Assembly: GCA_947258465.1 (NCBI GenBank) | Contig: CAMYIQ010000048.1 | Span: 1-12,617 of the forward strand | Source of the DNA: an uncultured Erythrobacter sp. | GTDB taxonomy: Bacteria > Pseudomonadota > Alphaproteobacteria > Sphingomonadales > Sphingomonadaceae | Direction: 5' to 3' | DNA: 12,617 nucleotides | Part shown: positions 6,424-12,617 of the stretch, in pieces | Numbering within the stretch: the stretch's first letter is position 1 | Layout: each line of letters begins with the position of its first letter | The notes under the pieces: model-generated | What the model was told of the DNA's origin: nothing | What the model saw: the letters and a program-made list of their open reading frames with translations, nothing else | Database searches by the model: none | Made by a program: the position numbers and the translations under genes

Positions 6424-7233
6424 ATGAATTCGATTGCTTCGGCCGACCGGCCCGCATGGGCGGCGCTGGTTCTGCCGATCGCCTTGCTGGCGGCTAGCAT
6501 GCTGTTGTTAGTCGCCGTCGGGGCGGCGGACTATCCCGGCGAGGTTGCCAAAAAGATGGGCCGTAGCACCGCGCAGATGGCGATCGCTGCTGGGCTTTTT
6601 GTCCTGTTGCAACGGACGGGACTTGCCCGCGAGGCGGGGCTCACGCGGCCCGTGCGTGAGTGGCCACGTGCCTGGCCGCTTGCAGTAATCCCCATGGCGC
6701 TCATCGGGCTGATCAATGTGCTGTCGGTCGATTTGCAATCGCTCACGTTCGACCTGCCGAGAACCGCTGCTTGGCTCTACAGCAGCATATCGACCGGTCT
6801 GTTCGAGGAAATCCTGCTGCGAGGGTTCTGTTTCTACTACCTCTATCGCGCCTGGCAGGCGCGGCCCAATGCACTGGTCATGGCGGGTCTGGCGCAGGCG
6901 CTGATCTTCGGCCTCGCGCATACCTACAATATTTTCCAGGCGCCGCTCGGCGATGTTCTCCCGCAGGTCGTCTACGCCACCCTGCTGGGCATCGGCTTCG
7001 CCGGTATCGCGGCCTATACGCGCAGCCTGTGGCCGGTGATCGGCATCCACGCCTTTATCAACGCGATGGGCGATCTCAATGTGTTTTTCGGCGTCGAAGC
7101 ACCGGCGGAAGCAGGCAGCGCGTCGGGCTATCTCGCCGCGATCGCGGTTATTTTCGTCGTCTCGACAATCCCCGGCCTGGCCATGCTGCGCCGCCGCCAG
7201 GCGCAGATCGATAAGGCGCCGCACCATGTATGA
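6424..7233 (+). CDS. CPBP family intramembrane (Rce1/YdiL-like) metalloprotease
   Basis: A 269-residue integral membrane protein with about seven hydrophobic segments. It carries the three signature motifs of the CPBP/Abi (Rce1-like) family: FEEILLRGF with Glu128, Glu129 and Arg133; FGLAH with Phe162 and His166; and HAFIN with His209 and Asn213. These are the residues that form the active site in Rce1-type glutamate intramembrane proteases, so the protein should be catalytically competent. Bacterial members include bacteriocin-immunity and protein-processing roles; nothing here picks a substrate. Start ATG 6424 follows a purine-poor ACGACCGGG stretch and is the first Met of the natural hydrophobic N-terminus (MNSIASADRP). 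It lies between two metabolic genes and has no bacteriocin gene beside it. Confidence 0.88.
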   Translation: MNSIASADRPAWAALVLPIALLAASMLLLVAVGAADYPGEVAKKMGRSTAQMAIAAGLFVLLQRTGLAREAGLTRPVREWPRAWPLAVIPMALIGLINVLSVDLQSLTFDLPRTAAWLYSSISTGLFEEILLRGFCFYYLYRAWQARPNALVMAGLAQALIFGLAHTYNIFQAPLGDVLPQVVYATLLGIGFAGIAAYTRSLWPVIGIHAFINAMGDLNVFFGVEAPAEAGSASGYLAAIAVIFVVSTIPGLAMLRRRQAQIDKAPHHV

Positions 7234-7302
7234 TATACCGCGTCGGCGCAGGGTATTATCGGCCACGGCCTGTCACTCGCACCAGAATTGAGGAACTCTC
7301 GC

Positions 7303-8445
7303 ATGCTCGATACCAGCTATCGCACCGCCTATAACGAGGACCACGAGGCGTTCCGCGACACCGTGCGCAAGGTCTTTGCCGAGCACATGACGCCCTATCT
7401 CGACCAGCACGAAGAGGAGGGCATCGTCCCGCGTTCTGCTTGGAAGGCGCTGGGCGAGGCGGGAATGCTGTGCCCCACGGTCAAGGAAGAGAATGGCGGT
7501 CTCGGCCTCGACTTCGGCTTCAACTGCGTATTGTGCGAAGAGCTGTCCTACCTTGGCAGTTCGGCCGGCTTCACGCTGCAGAACGATATCACCGCAAACT
7601 ACATCGAACGCCTCGGCACCGATGAACAGCGCGCAAAGTATCTGCCGGGCATGGTCTCCGGCGATGTGATTACCGCCATCGCGATGACCGAGCCGGGCGC
7701 GGGCAGCGACCTTCAGGGCATCCGCACAACCGCGATCAAGGATGGCAACCATCTCGTCGTGAATGGGTCGAAGACCTACATCACCAATGGTCAAAACGCC
7801 GACATGGTGATCGTCGTCGCCAAAACCGATCCGGCGCAGGGCGCAAAGGGCACGACGCTGGTACTGGTCGATGCCGATACCGAAGGCTTCGAGCGCGGGC
7901 GCAACCTCGACAAGATCGGCCAGCACTCGGCCGATACTTCGGAACTCTTCTTCAACGACTGCCGCGTGCCGATGACCAACATCCTCGGCGGCGAGGGGCG
8001 CGGCTTCATCCATTTGATGGAGGAACTGCCGCAAGAACGCCTCGGCATCGCCGTGGGCGCGCAGGCCGCCGCGCAGCGCGCTTTCGACGAGGCAGTGAAA
8101 TTCACCAAGGATCGCAAGGCTTTCGGCAGAACCGTCTTCGAATTCCAGAACACCAAGTTCGTTCTGGCCGATTTGAAGGCCAAGCTGCAGGTCGGCTGGG
8201 CGCATCTCGACTGGGCGATCAAGAAGCATCTCGCGGGCGAGCTGACCACCGACGAGGCCAGCGCGGCCAAGCTGTGGCACACCGACCTGCAATGGGAGGC
8301 CTGCGACAAGGCGCTGCAGTTGCACGGCGGGGCGGGTTACATGAACGAGTACACGATCGCTCGCCTATGGCGCGATGCACGCGTGACCCGCATCTTCGGC
8401 GGCACCAACGAGATCATGAAAGAAGTGATCAGCCGCTCGATCTGA
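7303..8445 (+). CDS. acyl-CoA dehydrogenase (homomeric, long-chain/isovaleryl-type)
   Basis: A 380-residue full-length acyl-CoA dehydrogenase. Visible features: AMTEPGAGSDLQGI (127-140), VNGSKTYITNGQNAD (153-167), ELPQERLGIA with the catalytic Glu245 of the long-chain/isovaleryl group, QLHGGAGYMNEY, and the C-terminal RIFGGTNEIMKEVISR, where Gly holds the medium-chain-type Glu position. It is expected to oxidise a saturated acyl-CoA to the 2-enoyl-CoA with electron transfer to ETF. Unlike the pair at 492-2791, it has a complete active site and no partner gene, so a homotetramer is likely. Start ATG 7303 is preceded by TTGAGGAAC; a TTG at 7288 is a less likely start. It is followed after 13 bp by a broken short-chain dehydrogenase gene, which suggests a former beta-oxidation or alcohol-oxidation partner. 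Chain-length specificity cannot be read by eye. Confidence 0.93.
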   Translation: MLDTSYRTAYNEDHEAFRDTVRKVFAEHMTPYLDQHEEEGIVPRSAWKALGEAGMLCPTVKEENGGLGLDFGFNCVLCEELSYLGSSAGFTLQNDITANYIERLGTDEQRAKYLPGMVSGDVITAIAMTEPGAGSDLQGIRTTAIKDGNHLVVNGSKTYITNGQNADMVIVVAKTDPAQGAKGTTLVLVDADTEGFERGRNLDKIGQHSADTSELFFNDCRVPMTNILGGEGRGFIHLMEELPQERLGIAVGAQAAAQRAFDEAVKFTKDRKAFGRTVFEFQNTKFVLADLKAKLQVGWAHLDWAIKKHLAGELTTDEASAAKLWHTDLQWEACDKALQLHGGAGYMNEYTIARLWRDARVTRIFGGTNEIMKEVISRSI

Positions 8446-8458
8446 GGGAGCAGATGAC

Positions 8459-8545
8459 ATGACCGACGAGCTCGACTTTTCCGGCAAGACCGTGCTCGTC
8501 GTCGGCCAGACCATCCGCGTCAATGGCGGCATGACGCTTTCGTAG
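8459..8545 (+). pseudogene. remnant of a short-chain dehydrogenase (SDR), internal deletion
   Basis: A 28-codon open frame with its own GGGAG ribosome-binding site, ATG and TAG. Its first half (LDFSGKTVLVVG) is the opening beta strand of a classical SDR, ending at the first Gly of the TGxxxGxG nucleotide motif. Its second half (GQTIRVNGGMTLS) is the extreme C-terminus of an SDR, the familiar GQTIxVDGG end. About 220 residues between them are missing and the join is in frame, probably by deletion between two GTCGGC-like repeats (inferred). The product cannot bind nucleotide or catalyse. Both the upstream ACAD and the downstream aldo/keto reductase keep normal spacing, and the remnant's stop codon TAG runs into the AKR Shine-Dalgarno (TAGGAGAG). 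It could still act as a translated spacer or coupling peptide. An assembly or culture deletion is the other explanation. Confidence 0.8.
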
Positions 8546-8557
8546 GAGAGAACGGAG

Positions 8558-9580
8558 ATGGAATACGTCAATCTCGGCCCCTCGGGTCTCAAGGTTTCGC
8601 GCTTGTGCCTCGGCTGCATGAGCTACGGCGATACGACCAAGGGCTGGCACGGCGACTGGGTCCTGTCCGAGGACGAGAGCCGCCCCTTCATCCGCGAGGC
8701 GCTGGAGGCGGGGATCAACTTCTTCGACACGGCCAACATGTATTCGAAGGGGGCGTCCGAAGAAGTCATCGGCAAGCTTCTTCCCGAATTCGCCAGACGC
8801 GACGAGATCGTGGTGGCGACCAAGGCCTTCCTGCCCTGGCGTCAGGCGCCCAATACCGGCGGCAATTCGCGCAAGAGCCTGTTTCAGGCGGTGGATGACA
8901 GCCTGATCCGGTTGAAGATGGACTATGTCGACCTGTTCCAGATCCATCGCTGGGATAAGGACACGCCTATCGAGGAAACGATGGAGGCGCTCCACGACAT
9001 CGTGAAGGCGGGCAAGGCGCGCTATATCGGTGCCTCCTCCATGTGGGCCTGGCAGTTCGCCAAGGCGCAGGAGGTCGCGAAGGCCAATGGCTGGACGCGG
9101 TTCGTTTCGATGCAGAACCACGTCAACCTGCTCTACCGCGAGGAAGAGCGCGAGATGCTGCCGCTGTGTGCCGATCAGGGTGTGAGCGTAATCCCGTGGA
9201 GCCCGCTCGCGCGCGGCAAGTTGGCCCGAGCTTGGGACGAGACTACCGTGCGCAGCGAGACCGACGGTTTCGGCAAGACGCTCTACCGCCAGAACGAAGA
9301 AGCCGACCGCGCGATCATCGAGGCTGTCGGAGCGATCGCTGCAGAACGCGGTGTATCGCGCGCGACGGTCGCGCTCGGCTGGCATTTTGCCAAGGGCGTG
9401 ACCGCGCCGATCATCGGTGCGACCAAGGACGGCCACATGGCCGCAGCCGTAGCGGCGATGGACCTCGGACTGACCGGGGAAGAAGTGGCCCGGCTGGAAG
9501 AACCTTATCTTCCCAAGCAGCCCGTCGGCGTGGAAACCACCGCGCCGCGCAACTGGTCGCTTTCGGTGCGGGACGGCTGA
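8558..9580 (+). CDS. aldo/keto reductase
   Basis: A 340-residue (beta/alpha)8 NAD(P)H-dependent oxidoreductase acting on carbonyl compounds in the cytoplasm. The catalytic tetrad is complete: Asp57 and Tyr62 in FFDTANMYSKG, Lys89 in VVATKAF, and His130 in LFQIHRW. Later family signatures are VSMQNHVNLLYREEEREM, VIPWSPLARGKLAR and, at the cofactor site, PIIGATKDGHM. The N-terminus EYVNLGPSGLKVSRLCLGCMSYG and the length fit the YajO/aryl-alcohol-dehydrogenase-like branch; the physiological substrate is unknown. Start ATG 8558 has GGAGAGAACGGAG directly upstream, starting in the stop codon of the SDR remnant. It ends the plus-strand run that starts with the quinone reductase; 105 bp separate it from the response regulator gene. 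Confidence 0.92.
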   Translation: MEYVNLGPSGLKVSRLCLGCMSYGDTTKGWHGDWVLSEDESRPFIREALEAGINFFDTANMYSKGASEEVIGKLLPEFARRDEIVVATKAFLPWRQAPNTGGNSRKSLFQAVDDSLIRLKMDYVDLFQIHRWDKDTPIEETMEALHDIVKAGKARYIGASSMWAWQFAKAQEVAKANGWTRFVSMQNHVNLLYREEEREMLPLCADQGVSVIPWSPLARGKLARAWDETTVRSETDGFGKTLYRQNEEADRAIIEAVGAIAAERGVSRATVALGWHFAKGVTAPIIGATKDGHMAAAVAAMDLGLTGEEVARLEEPYLPKQPVGVETTAPRNWSLSVRDG

Positions 9581-9625
9581 GCGCACCACCGCTTTCGCGC
9601 CAAGTGTTACAATCGCGTGCGGTGG

Positions 9626-9642
9626 GTCACAAACGAGTCACA
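9626..9642. promoter_or_regulatory. tandem direct repeats upstream of the response regulator
   Basis: GTCACA occurs at 9626-9631 and again at 9637-9642, an 11-bp period. A related GTTACA lies at 9606-9611 and a GTCATC at 9650-9655. OmpR/PhoB-family regulators bind tandem half-sites about 11 bp apart, so this is a candidate binding site for the regulator whose GTG start lies 43 bp downstream (autoregulation, inferred). If the gene instead starts at the GTG of 9617, the repeats would be inside the coding region. Confidence 0.4.
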
Positions 9643-9685
9643 TCGCTGCGTCATCGCTCCTCGGGACAGGGTGGGGCGAGACCAC

Positions 9686-10363
9686 GTGCGAACGATCAAT
9701 ATCTTCCTGACCGATCCGATAGTCGGCGAATGGACCGATTTCGAGAACGGCGATATCCGCTATGCTTTCGGGCGGCTCTATCCCGACGGGCCGCGGCGTC
9801 TCGTCGAAGGGCCGGTCTGCGTCTTCGTCGACTGGGTGATGGACGATCTCTCGGGGCTGGAGATGTGCCGACGCCTGCGTTCGGATGTGCGGATGGACGA
9901 TGCGCATGTCACCATCCTGCTCGAAGAGGACGATCCCGAGGACAAACGCCGCGCCCTGCGTGCAGGTGCCGACGATTATCTGATCGGACCGATCGACCGC
10001 ACCACCATTCTCGATCGTGTCATGGCCTTGCAGCCCGGGGGCGCCAGGGCGCGAATGGCCGAGCGTTTGGAGCTCGGACCGCTGCTGGTCGATCTCGCCG
10101 CGCTGCAGGCACGGTGGAATGGCCATCCGCTGAACCTTCGTCCCAACGAATTCCGCCTGCTGCATTTTCTGGCCCAGAATCCCGACCGGGTCCTGTCGCG
10201 CGCGGAACTGATTGCCGCTCTCGGCAAACAGGACCCGCCGATCGACGAACGCACCGTCGATGTCTGGATCGGCCGCTTGCGCCGCGCGCTACGGTCTGTG
10301 GCCGCAGGCGAAAGAGTGCGGACGGTTCGATCGCTCGGCTATGTCTACGACAGCTATGACTGA
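9686..10363 (+). CDS. OmpR/PhoB-type response regulator with degenerate receiver
   Basis: A 225-residue two-domain regulator. The receiver (about 1-110) keeps the phospho-acceptor candidate Asp49 in FVDWVMDDLSG, aligned to PhoB DWMLPGGSG, and the GADDY helix end (94-98). It lacks other switch residues: the N-terminal acidic pair is reduced to Thr9-Asp10, the conserved Thr/Ser is Leu79, and the conserved Lys of KPF is Gly101 (LIGPID). The C-terminal winged helix (about 125-225) is intact: LRPNEFRLLHFLAQNPDRVLSRAELI, RTVDVWIGRLRRAL, RTVRSLGYVYD. No histidine kinase gene is nearby. Start GTG 9686 gives the normal receiver start (VRTINIFLTDP) and follows GGGGCGAG; GTGs at 9671 and 9617 would add short extensions. 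Phosphorylation-independent or otherwise atypical control is likely, as in other atypical receivers such as ChxR; this is inference. The gene stands alone, with tandem repeats upstream. Confidence 0.88.
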   Translation: MRTINIFLTDPIVGEWTDFENGDIRYAFGRLYPDGPRRLVEGPVCVFVDWVMDDLSGLEMCRRLRSDVRMDDAHVTILLEEDDPEDKRRALRAGADDYLIGPIDRTTILDRVMALQPGGARARMAERLELGPLLVDLAALQARWNGHPLNLRPNEFRLLHFLAQNPDRVLSRAELIAALGKQDPPIDERTVDVWIGRLRRALRSVAAGERVRTVRSLGYVYDSYD

Positions 10364-10441
10364 GGGCGGAGGCTGGCAGTGCGCAGACGACCCGGTTGCC
10401 GGCATTCTGGACCAATTCCGGAAAGATCGAAGCACGCGCTT

Positions 10442-10462
10442 CCCGGCCCAGCACACCGGGCC
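10442..10462. terminator. GC-rich hairpin between convergent genes
   Basis: CCCGG-CCCAGCACA-CCGGG (or GGCCC/GGGCC in a shifted register) lies in the 121-bp gap between the convergent response regulator and VOC genes. The location suits a shared terminator, but no T-run follows on either strand, so support is weak. The rest of the gap shows no gene. Confidence 0.25.
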
Positions 10463-10484
10463 CTCAGCTTGATCGAGGCCTATA

Positions 10485-11240
10485 CTAGATTGTCGCGAAG
10501 GATATCGTAGCGCCTTCGGGATCGCGTATCAGCAGGGGGGTATTCTCCTCGCCTTTGGCGGGCCTGTCCCCAAGCAACCGGGCTCCTTGCAGCTTGGCTT
10601 CCCGTGCGGCTGATTGCGCGTTGGCGACCCGTATGCCCGGCAACCACATCGCTTGCTTTCCCGCAACAACGCAGGATGGATACCGGGCGATATCGATTGA
10701 AGAAGAACCGACGATGCGGCGCTCTCCATCAGCCCCGTCCGGTTCGGTGGAACAGGTCCAGCCGAACAGTTTCGAGTAGAACCCGGCAGGGAATTCGGAC
10801 TGCCCCGCCAGATAGACTTCTGGCCCAAATTGCCGCGTCGGAGCGGGATAGTCATGGCGAGAGAGTGCCAGGCCGATGAGTGCACCAGCAGGGTCCCGTA
10901 GCAACGCGTTGCGCCCCACTCCCGGAACCTCGAAGGGTTCGCGCAGGATGGTTCCGCCGAGGTTCTCGGCCTGAGCGCACGCCGTATCGACGTCCGCGAC
11001 TTCCACATAGGCGATCCAGCTATTCGGAAACGCTTCAGGTGTTTGCGCAATGCCGGCGCCTGCTTCACCGTCCAGCAATGCGAGAACGAAATCCTTCTCT
11101 CCGCCGCCCCACGCGAAGTCGGTGGCGTGCTCTGTCTCGTACTGCCAACCCGCCACGTGCCCGTAAAACTCCATCGAGCGCTGGCGGTCACTCGAGAACA
11201 GGTCATGCCAGACGATCCGGCCGATCTTCTCCGCATTCAT
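10485..11240 (-). CDS. VOC family (glyoxalase/dioxygenase-fold) two-domain protein
   Basis: A 251-residue protein made of two tandem vicinal-oxygen-chelate modules. Module 1 opens with GRIVWHDLFSSDRQRSMEFYGHVAGW (about 7-32) and closes with ALLRDPAGALIGLA. Module 2 opens with GPEVYLAGQSEFPAGFYSKLFGW and closes with LLIRDPEGATISFATI. This is the layout of CFP-30/Rv0577-like glyoxalase-fold proteins, whose members include possible methylglyoxal-linked and resistance proteins; the reaction is not predictable here. His12 could be a metal ligand, but the second-module start has Glu-Val-Tyr in the equivalent place, so that half-site may be altered. Start ATG 11240 overlaps the rsgA stop as ATGA and follows an AAGGAGGTG Shine-Dalgarno; an open frame extending upstream across rsgA is a shadow. 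It is co-transcribed with rsgA. Codon use is somewhat less GC-biased than in the left half. Confidence 0.85.
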   Translation of the reverse strand: MNAEKIGRIVWHDLFSSDRQRSMEFYGHVAGWQYETEHATDFAWGGGEKDFVLALLDGEAGAGIAQTPEAFPNSWIAYVEVADVDTACAQAENLGGTILREPFEVPGVGRNALLRDPAGALIGLALSRHDYPAPTRQFGPEVYLAGQSEFPAGFYSKLFGWTCSTEPDGADGERRIVGSSSIDIARYPSCVVAGKQAMWLPGIRVANAQSAAREAKLQGARLLGDRPAKGEENTPLLIRDPEGATISFATI

Positions 11241-12328
11241 GATGCACCTCCTTGGTCGAGTTTGGCCTTCTTGACCCGGCGGACCATCTTTCCGAACTCT
11301 TTGTCTCTGGTTCTGCGTTCCGCGAGGCTGGCATTGTTGAAGGCCTCTTCCGCCTTGAGCTTGCGCCAGCGGGCCAGCCGGGCCTCTTCGATGCTGCCAA
11401 GCTCGATGGCCTCCAGGACTGCGCATCCCGGCTCGGAGACATGCTGGCAATCCTTGAAGCGACACCGGGATGCCAACTCGTGGAGATCGGCAAAAACAGT
11501 GTCGATACCGAAAGCTGCGTCGGTCAACTGTAGCTCTCGCCTTCCCGGCGTATCGAGAACGACACAGCCGTCGGGGATCAGGTGTAGCTGACGCCGCGTG
11601 GTTGTGTGGCGACCCTTTGCGTCGTCTTCCCGTATCGGTTGAGTGGCGATTGCATCGCTTCCGGACAGAGCATTTGTGAGAGTCGATTTGCCGACACCCG
11701 ACGAGCCGAGAAACGCGACAGTCTGGCCCGGTTTGCACCAGGGGCCGAGCTTCGTTTTCGGCTCGTCGCCGCGTGCGTCGAGAGCGACGACCGGTACCAG
11801 ATCGGAAATCGCCTGGGCTTTGGCCAGATACTCCTCCGCGCCGCTAGCCAAATCGGACTTCGTCAGGACGATGACCGGCGCGATGTCTGCTTCGAAAGCA
11901 ATGGCGATGTAGCGTTCCAGGCGTGCGATATTGAAATCCTGGTTGCACGAGGAGACGATGAAAATCGTTTCGATATTGGCGGCGATGAGCTGCAATCGCC
12001 GGTCGGTTCCCGGTGCACGTCGCTTGATCAGGCTCTTTCTGGCGAGGATGCGGCTCGCGTTCGGTCGCTGGGGGTTCAGCATTATCCAATCGCCGACCGT
12101 AGCACCTTCTATCGGCATGATCGTTCGGTCGACATTATCTCCAACCACATGCAACGCGCTGCGGTGAACTTCGACGATGCGGACGGGCGGTGTTTGAGAC
12201 AGCTCGTCTGCGCTGACTTGTTGAGAGAAAAAGGGCTGCCAGCCCAGCGTTTCCAGTAATGTCGGTTGTCGCTGGCTGGCGGTGCCCGCATCCTTGGGCG
12301 GAAGGAAGACAGAGTAATCCTTGGTCAT
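11237..12328 (-). CDS. rsgA: ribosome small-subunit-dependent GTPase A
   Basis: A 363-residue circularly permuted GTPase that helps late maturation of the 30S subunit. The motif order shows the permutation: G4 LTKSD (155-159) comes before G1 GSSGVGKST (208-216), then a RHTTT switch I (240-244) and G3 DTPG (259-262). An N-terminal OB-fold region precedes it, and a zinc site follows as C-x4-C-x-H-x5-C with Cys289, Cys294, His296 and Cys302. The C-terminus is long and basic (RTRDKEFGKMVRRVKKAK), as in an accessory-type subgroup of RsgA rather than the short E. coli form; that subgroup assignment is from memory. The start is ATG 12328 (MTKDYSVFLPP) with only a weak GAAAG upstream. It overlaps the VOC gene by ATGA. 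Codons TTA, ATA and ACA occur near the 5' end, unusual beside the strongly GC-biased left half, so horizontal origin is possible. A second rsgA may exist elsewhere. Confidence 0.93.
   Translation of the reverse strand: MTKDYSVFLPPKDAGTASQRQPTLLETLGWQPFFSQQVSADELSQTPPVRIVEVHRSALHVVGDNVDRTIMPIEGATVGDWIMLNPQRPNASRILARKSLIKRRAPGTDRRLQLIAANIETIFIVSSCNQDFNIARLERYIAIAFEADIAPVIVLTKSDLASGAEEYLAKAQAISDLVPVVALDARGDEPKTKLGPWCKPGQTVAFLGSSGVGKSTLTNALSGSDAIATQPIREDDAKGRHTTTRRQLHLIPDGCVVLDTPGRRELQLTDAAFGIDTVFADLHELASRCRFKDCQHVSEPGCAVLEAIELGSIEEARLARWRKLKAEEAFNNASLAERRTRDKEFGKMVRRVKKAKLDQGGAS
11245..11253 (-). promoter_or_regulatory. near-consensus Shine-Dalgarno for the VOC gene
   Basis: On the minus strand AAGGAGGTG lies inside the last codons of rsgA, with GGAGG six bases before ATG 11240. 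It matches the anti-SD almost fully and is clearly the strongest ribosome-binding site in the window, which fixes the VOC start and predicts high or coupled translation. Confidence 0.8.
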
Positions 12329-12378
12329 TGTGTATGGCTTTCATGTCGCCGCCGCGAGCAGTGCTCGGGCGCAAAGTG

Positions 12379-12392
12379 TCAGAATGTTCTGA
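12379..12392. promoter_or_regulatory. inverted repeat upstream of rsgA, candidate operator
   Basis: TCAGAA-TG-TTCTGA is a perfect 6-bp inverted repeat with a 2-bp centre, 51-64 bp upstream of the rsgA start, where a transcription factor or promoter would be expected. It does not match the alphaproteobacterial LexA box. It could also be chance. Confidence 0.3.
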
Positions 12393-12455
12393 GGTCGCAA
12401 ATCAGCGGTCGCCAAAGCAGGCTTGGCAACAATCACGCTTCGCTAGATTTGCTCC

Positions 12456-12476
12456 GGGAGGAATGGTTTTCCTCCC
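12456..12476. other. perfect 8-bp hairpin near right edge
   Basis: GGGAGGAA-TGGTT-TTCCTCCC forms an uninterrupted 8-bp stem with a 5-nt loop. No T-run follows on either strand, so it is not a canonical terminator. It could be an RNA element at the end of a gene outside the window or part of a small repeat. Confidence 0.35.
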
Positions 12477-12617
12477 CACTTCACCGGGACATCAAAGCTC
12501 CACTTTTCCTGAGTCGAACTTAGTCCTCTTTCAATCGTGCTTCAAGGCTCACAGGGCCGGTGGGATGTCGTGACTAGTGCCATCGGTACGCGCCGATTGC
12601 CGTGTTGCCGGACCGCA

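Larger units (their letters stand above)
12329..12617. other. non-coding edge region upstream of rsgA
   Basis: This 289-bp stretch has visibly lower GC than the metabolic genes. The frames are broken or give compositionally implausible peptides; no tRNA, known riboswitch or insertion-sequence end was recognised. It must hold the rsgA promoter on the minus strand, but no clear -35/-10 pair was found. Two symmetric elements inside it are listed separately. Confidence 0.5.

Noticed and set aside
7251..7256. TATTAT as a -10 box ahead of the third ACAD gene
   Set aside because: No recognisable -35 at the right spacing (TGATAT only), so not reported as a promoter.
7273..9589. Two long minus-strand frames opposite the ACAD and aldo/keto reductase genes
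   Set aside because: Antisense shadows of complete, motif-bearing plus-strand genes.
12259..12573. 104-codon plus-strand frame across the right edge
   Set aside because: Its first part is antisense to rsgA and the rest has no family resemblance or ribosome-binding site.
1..12617. CRISPR array, transposase, integrase, tRNA or rRNA
   Set aside because: No regularly spaced repeats, no DDE or recombinase motifs, no cloverleaf or rRNA-like sequence were seen on either strand.

Overview
The window looks like chromosomal DNA of a high-GC alphaproteobacterium, most likely an aerobic Sphingomonadales/Erythrobacteraceae-type heterotroph. This rests on remembered family resemblance of the proteins (pimeloyl-CoA-dehydrogenase-type ACAD pair, CitE-like lyase, CysQ, PA1024-like quinone reductase) and on codon bias. 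No database search was possible, so the taxon is an inference.

Layout. (1) Positions 1-2791, minus strand: a tight operon of an acyl-CoA dehydrogenase large subunit, an ACAD small subunit that lacks both known catalytic-base positions, and an MFS transporter that runs off the left edge. (2) Positions 2792-2897: a divergent promoter region with a near-perfect 16-bp palindrome, a candidate operator for both sides. (3) 2898-3791, plus: a CitE/HpcH-type CoA-ester lyase, whose stop codon overlaps that of convergent cysQ (3788-4522, minus) in a shared CTAG. (4) 4738-9580, plus: flavin reductase, PA1024-like NAD(P)H:quinone reductase, CPBP intramembrane protease, a third acyl-CoA dehydrogenase, an 87-bp remnant of a short-chain dehydrogenase, and an aldo/keto reductase. 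(5) 9686-10363, plus: an orphan OmpR-type response regulator with a degenerate receiver, preceded by 11-bp-spaced direct repeats. (6) 10485-12328, minus: rsgA followed by a two-domain VOC protein, joined by an ATGA overlap and a very strong Shine-Dalgarno. (7) 12329-12617: no gene seen; contains a palindrome and a hairpin.

How it fits together. The left half looks like an acyl-CoA catabolic module: import, alpha,beta-dehydrogenation by a heteromeric ACAD, and C-C cleavage by a CitE-like lyase. The central plus-strand run is redox-rich and carries the clearest decay mark, a short-chain dehydrogenase reduced by an in-frame internal deletion to its first 16 and last 12 or so codons. The right end (rsgA/VOC) uses codons such as TTA, ATA and ACA more freely than its neighbours and may have a different history. 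I did not find a CRISPR array, transposase, tRNA, rRNA or an obviously new defence system. The most unusual items are the SDR remnant, the degenerate response regulator with its repeats, and the catalytically empty ACAD subunit.
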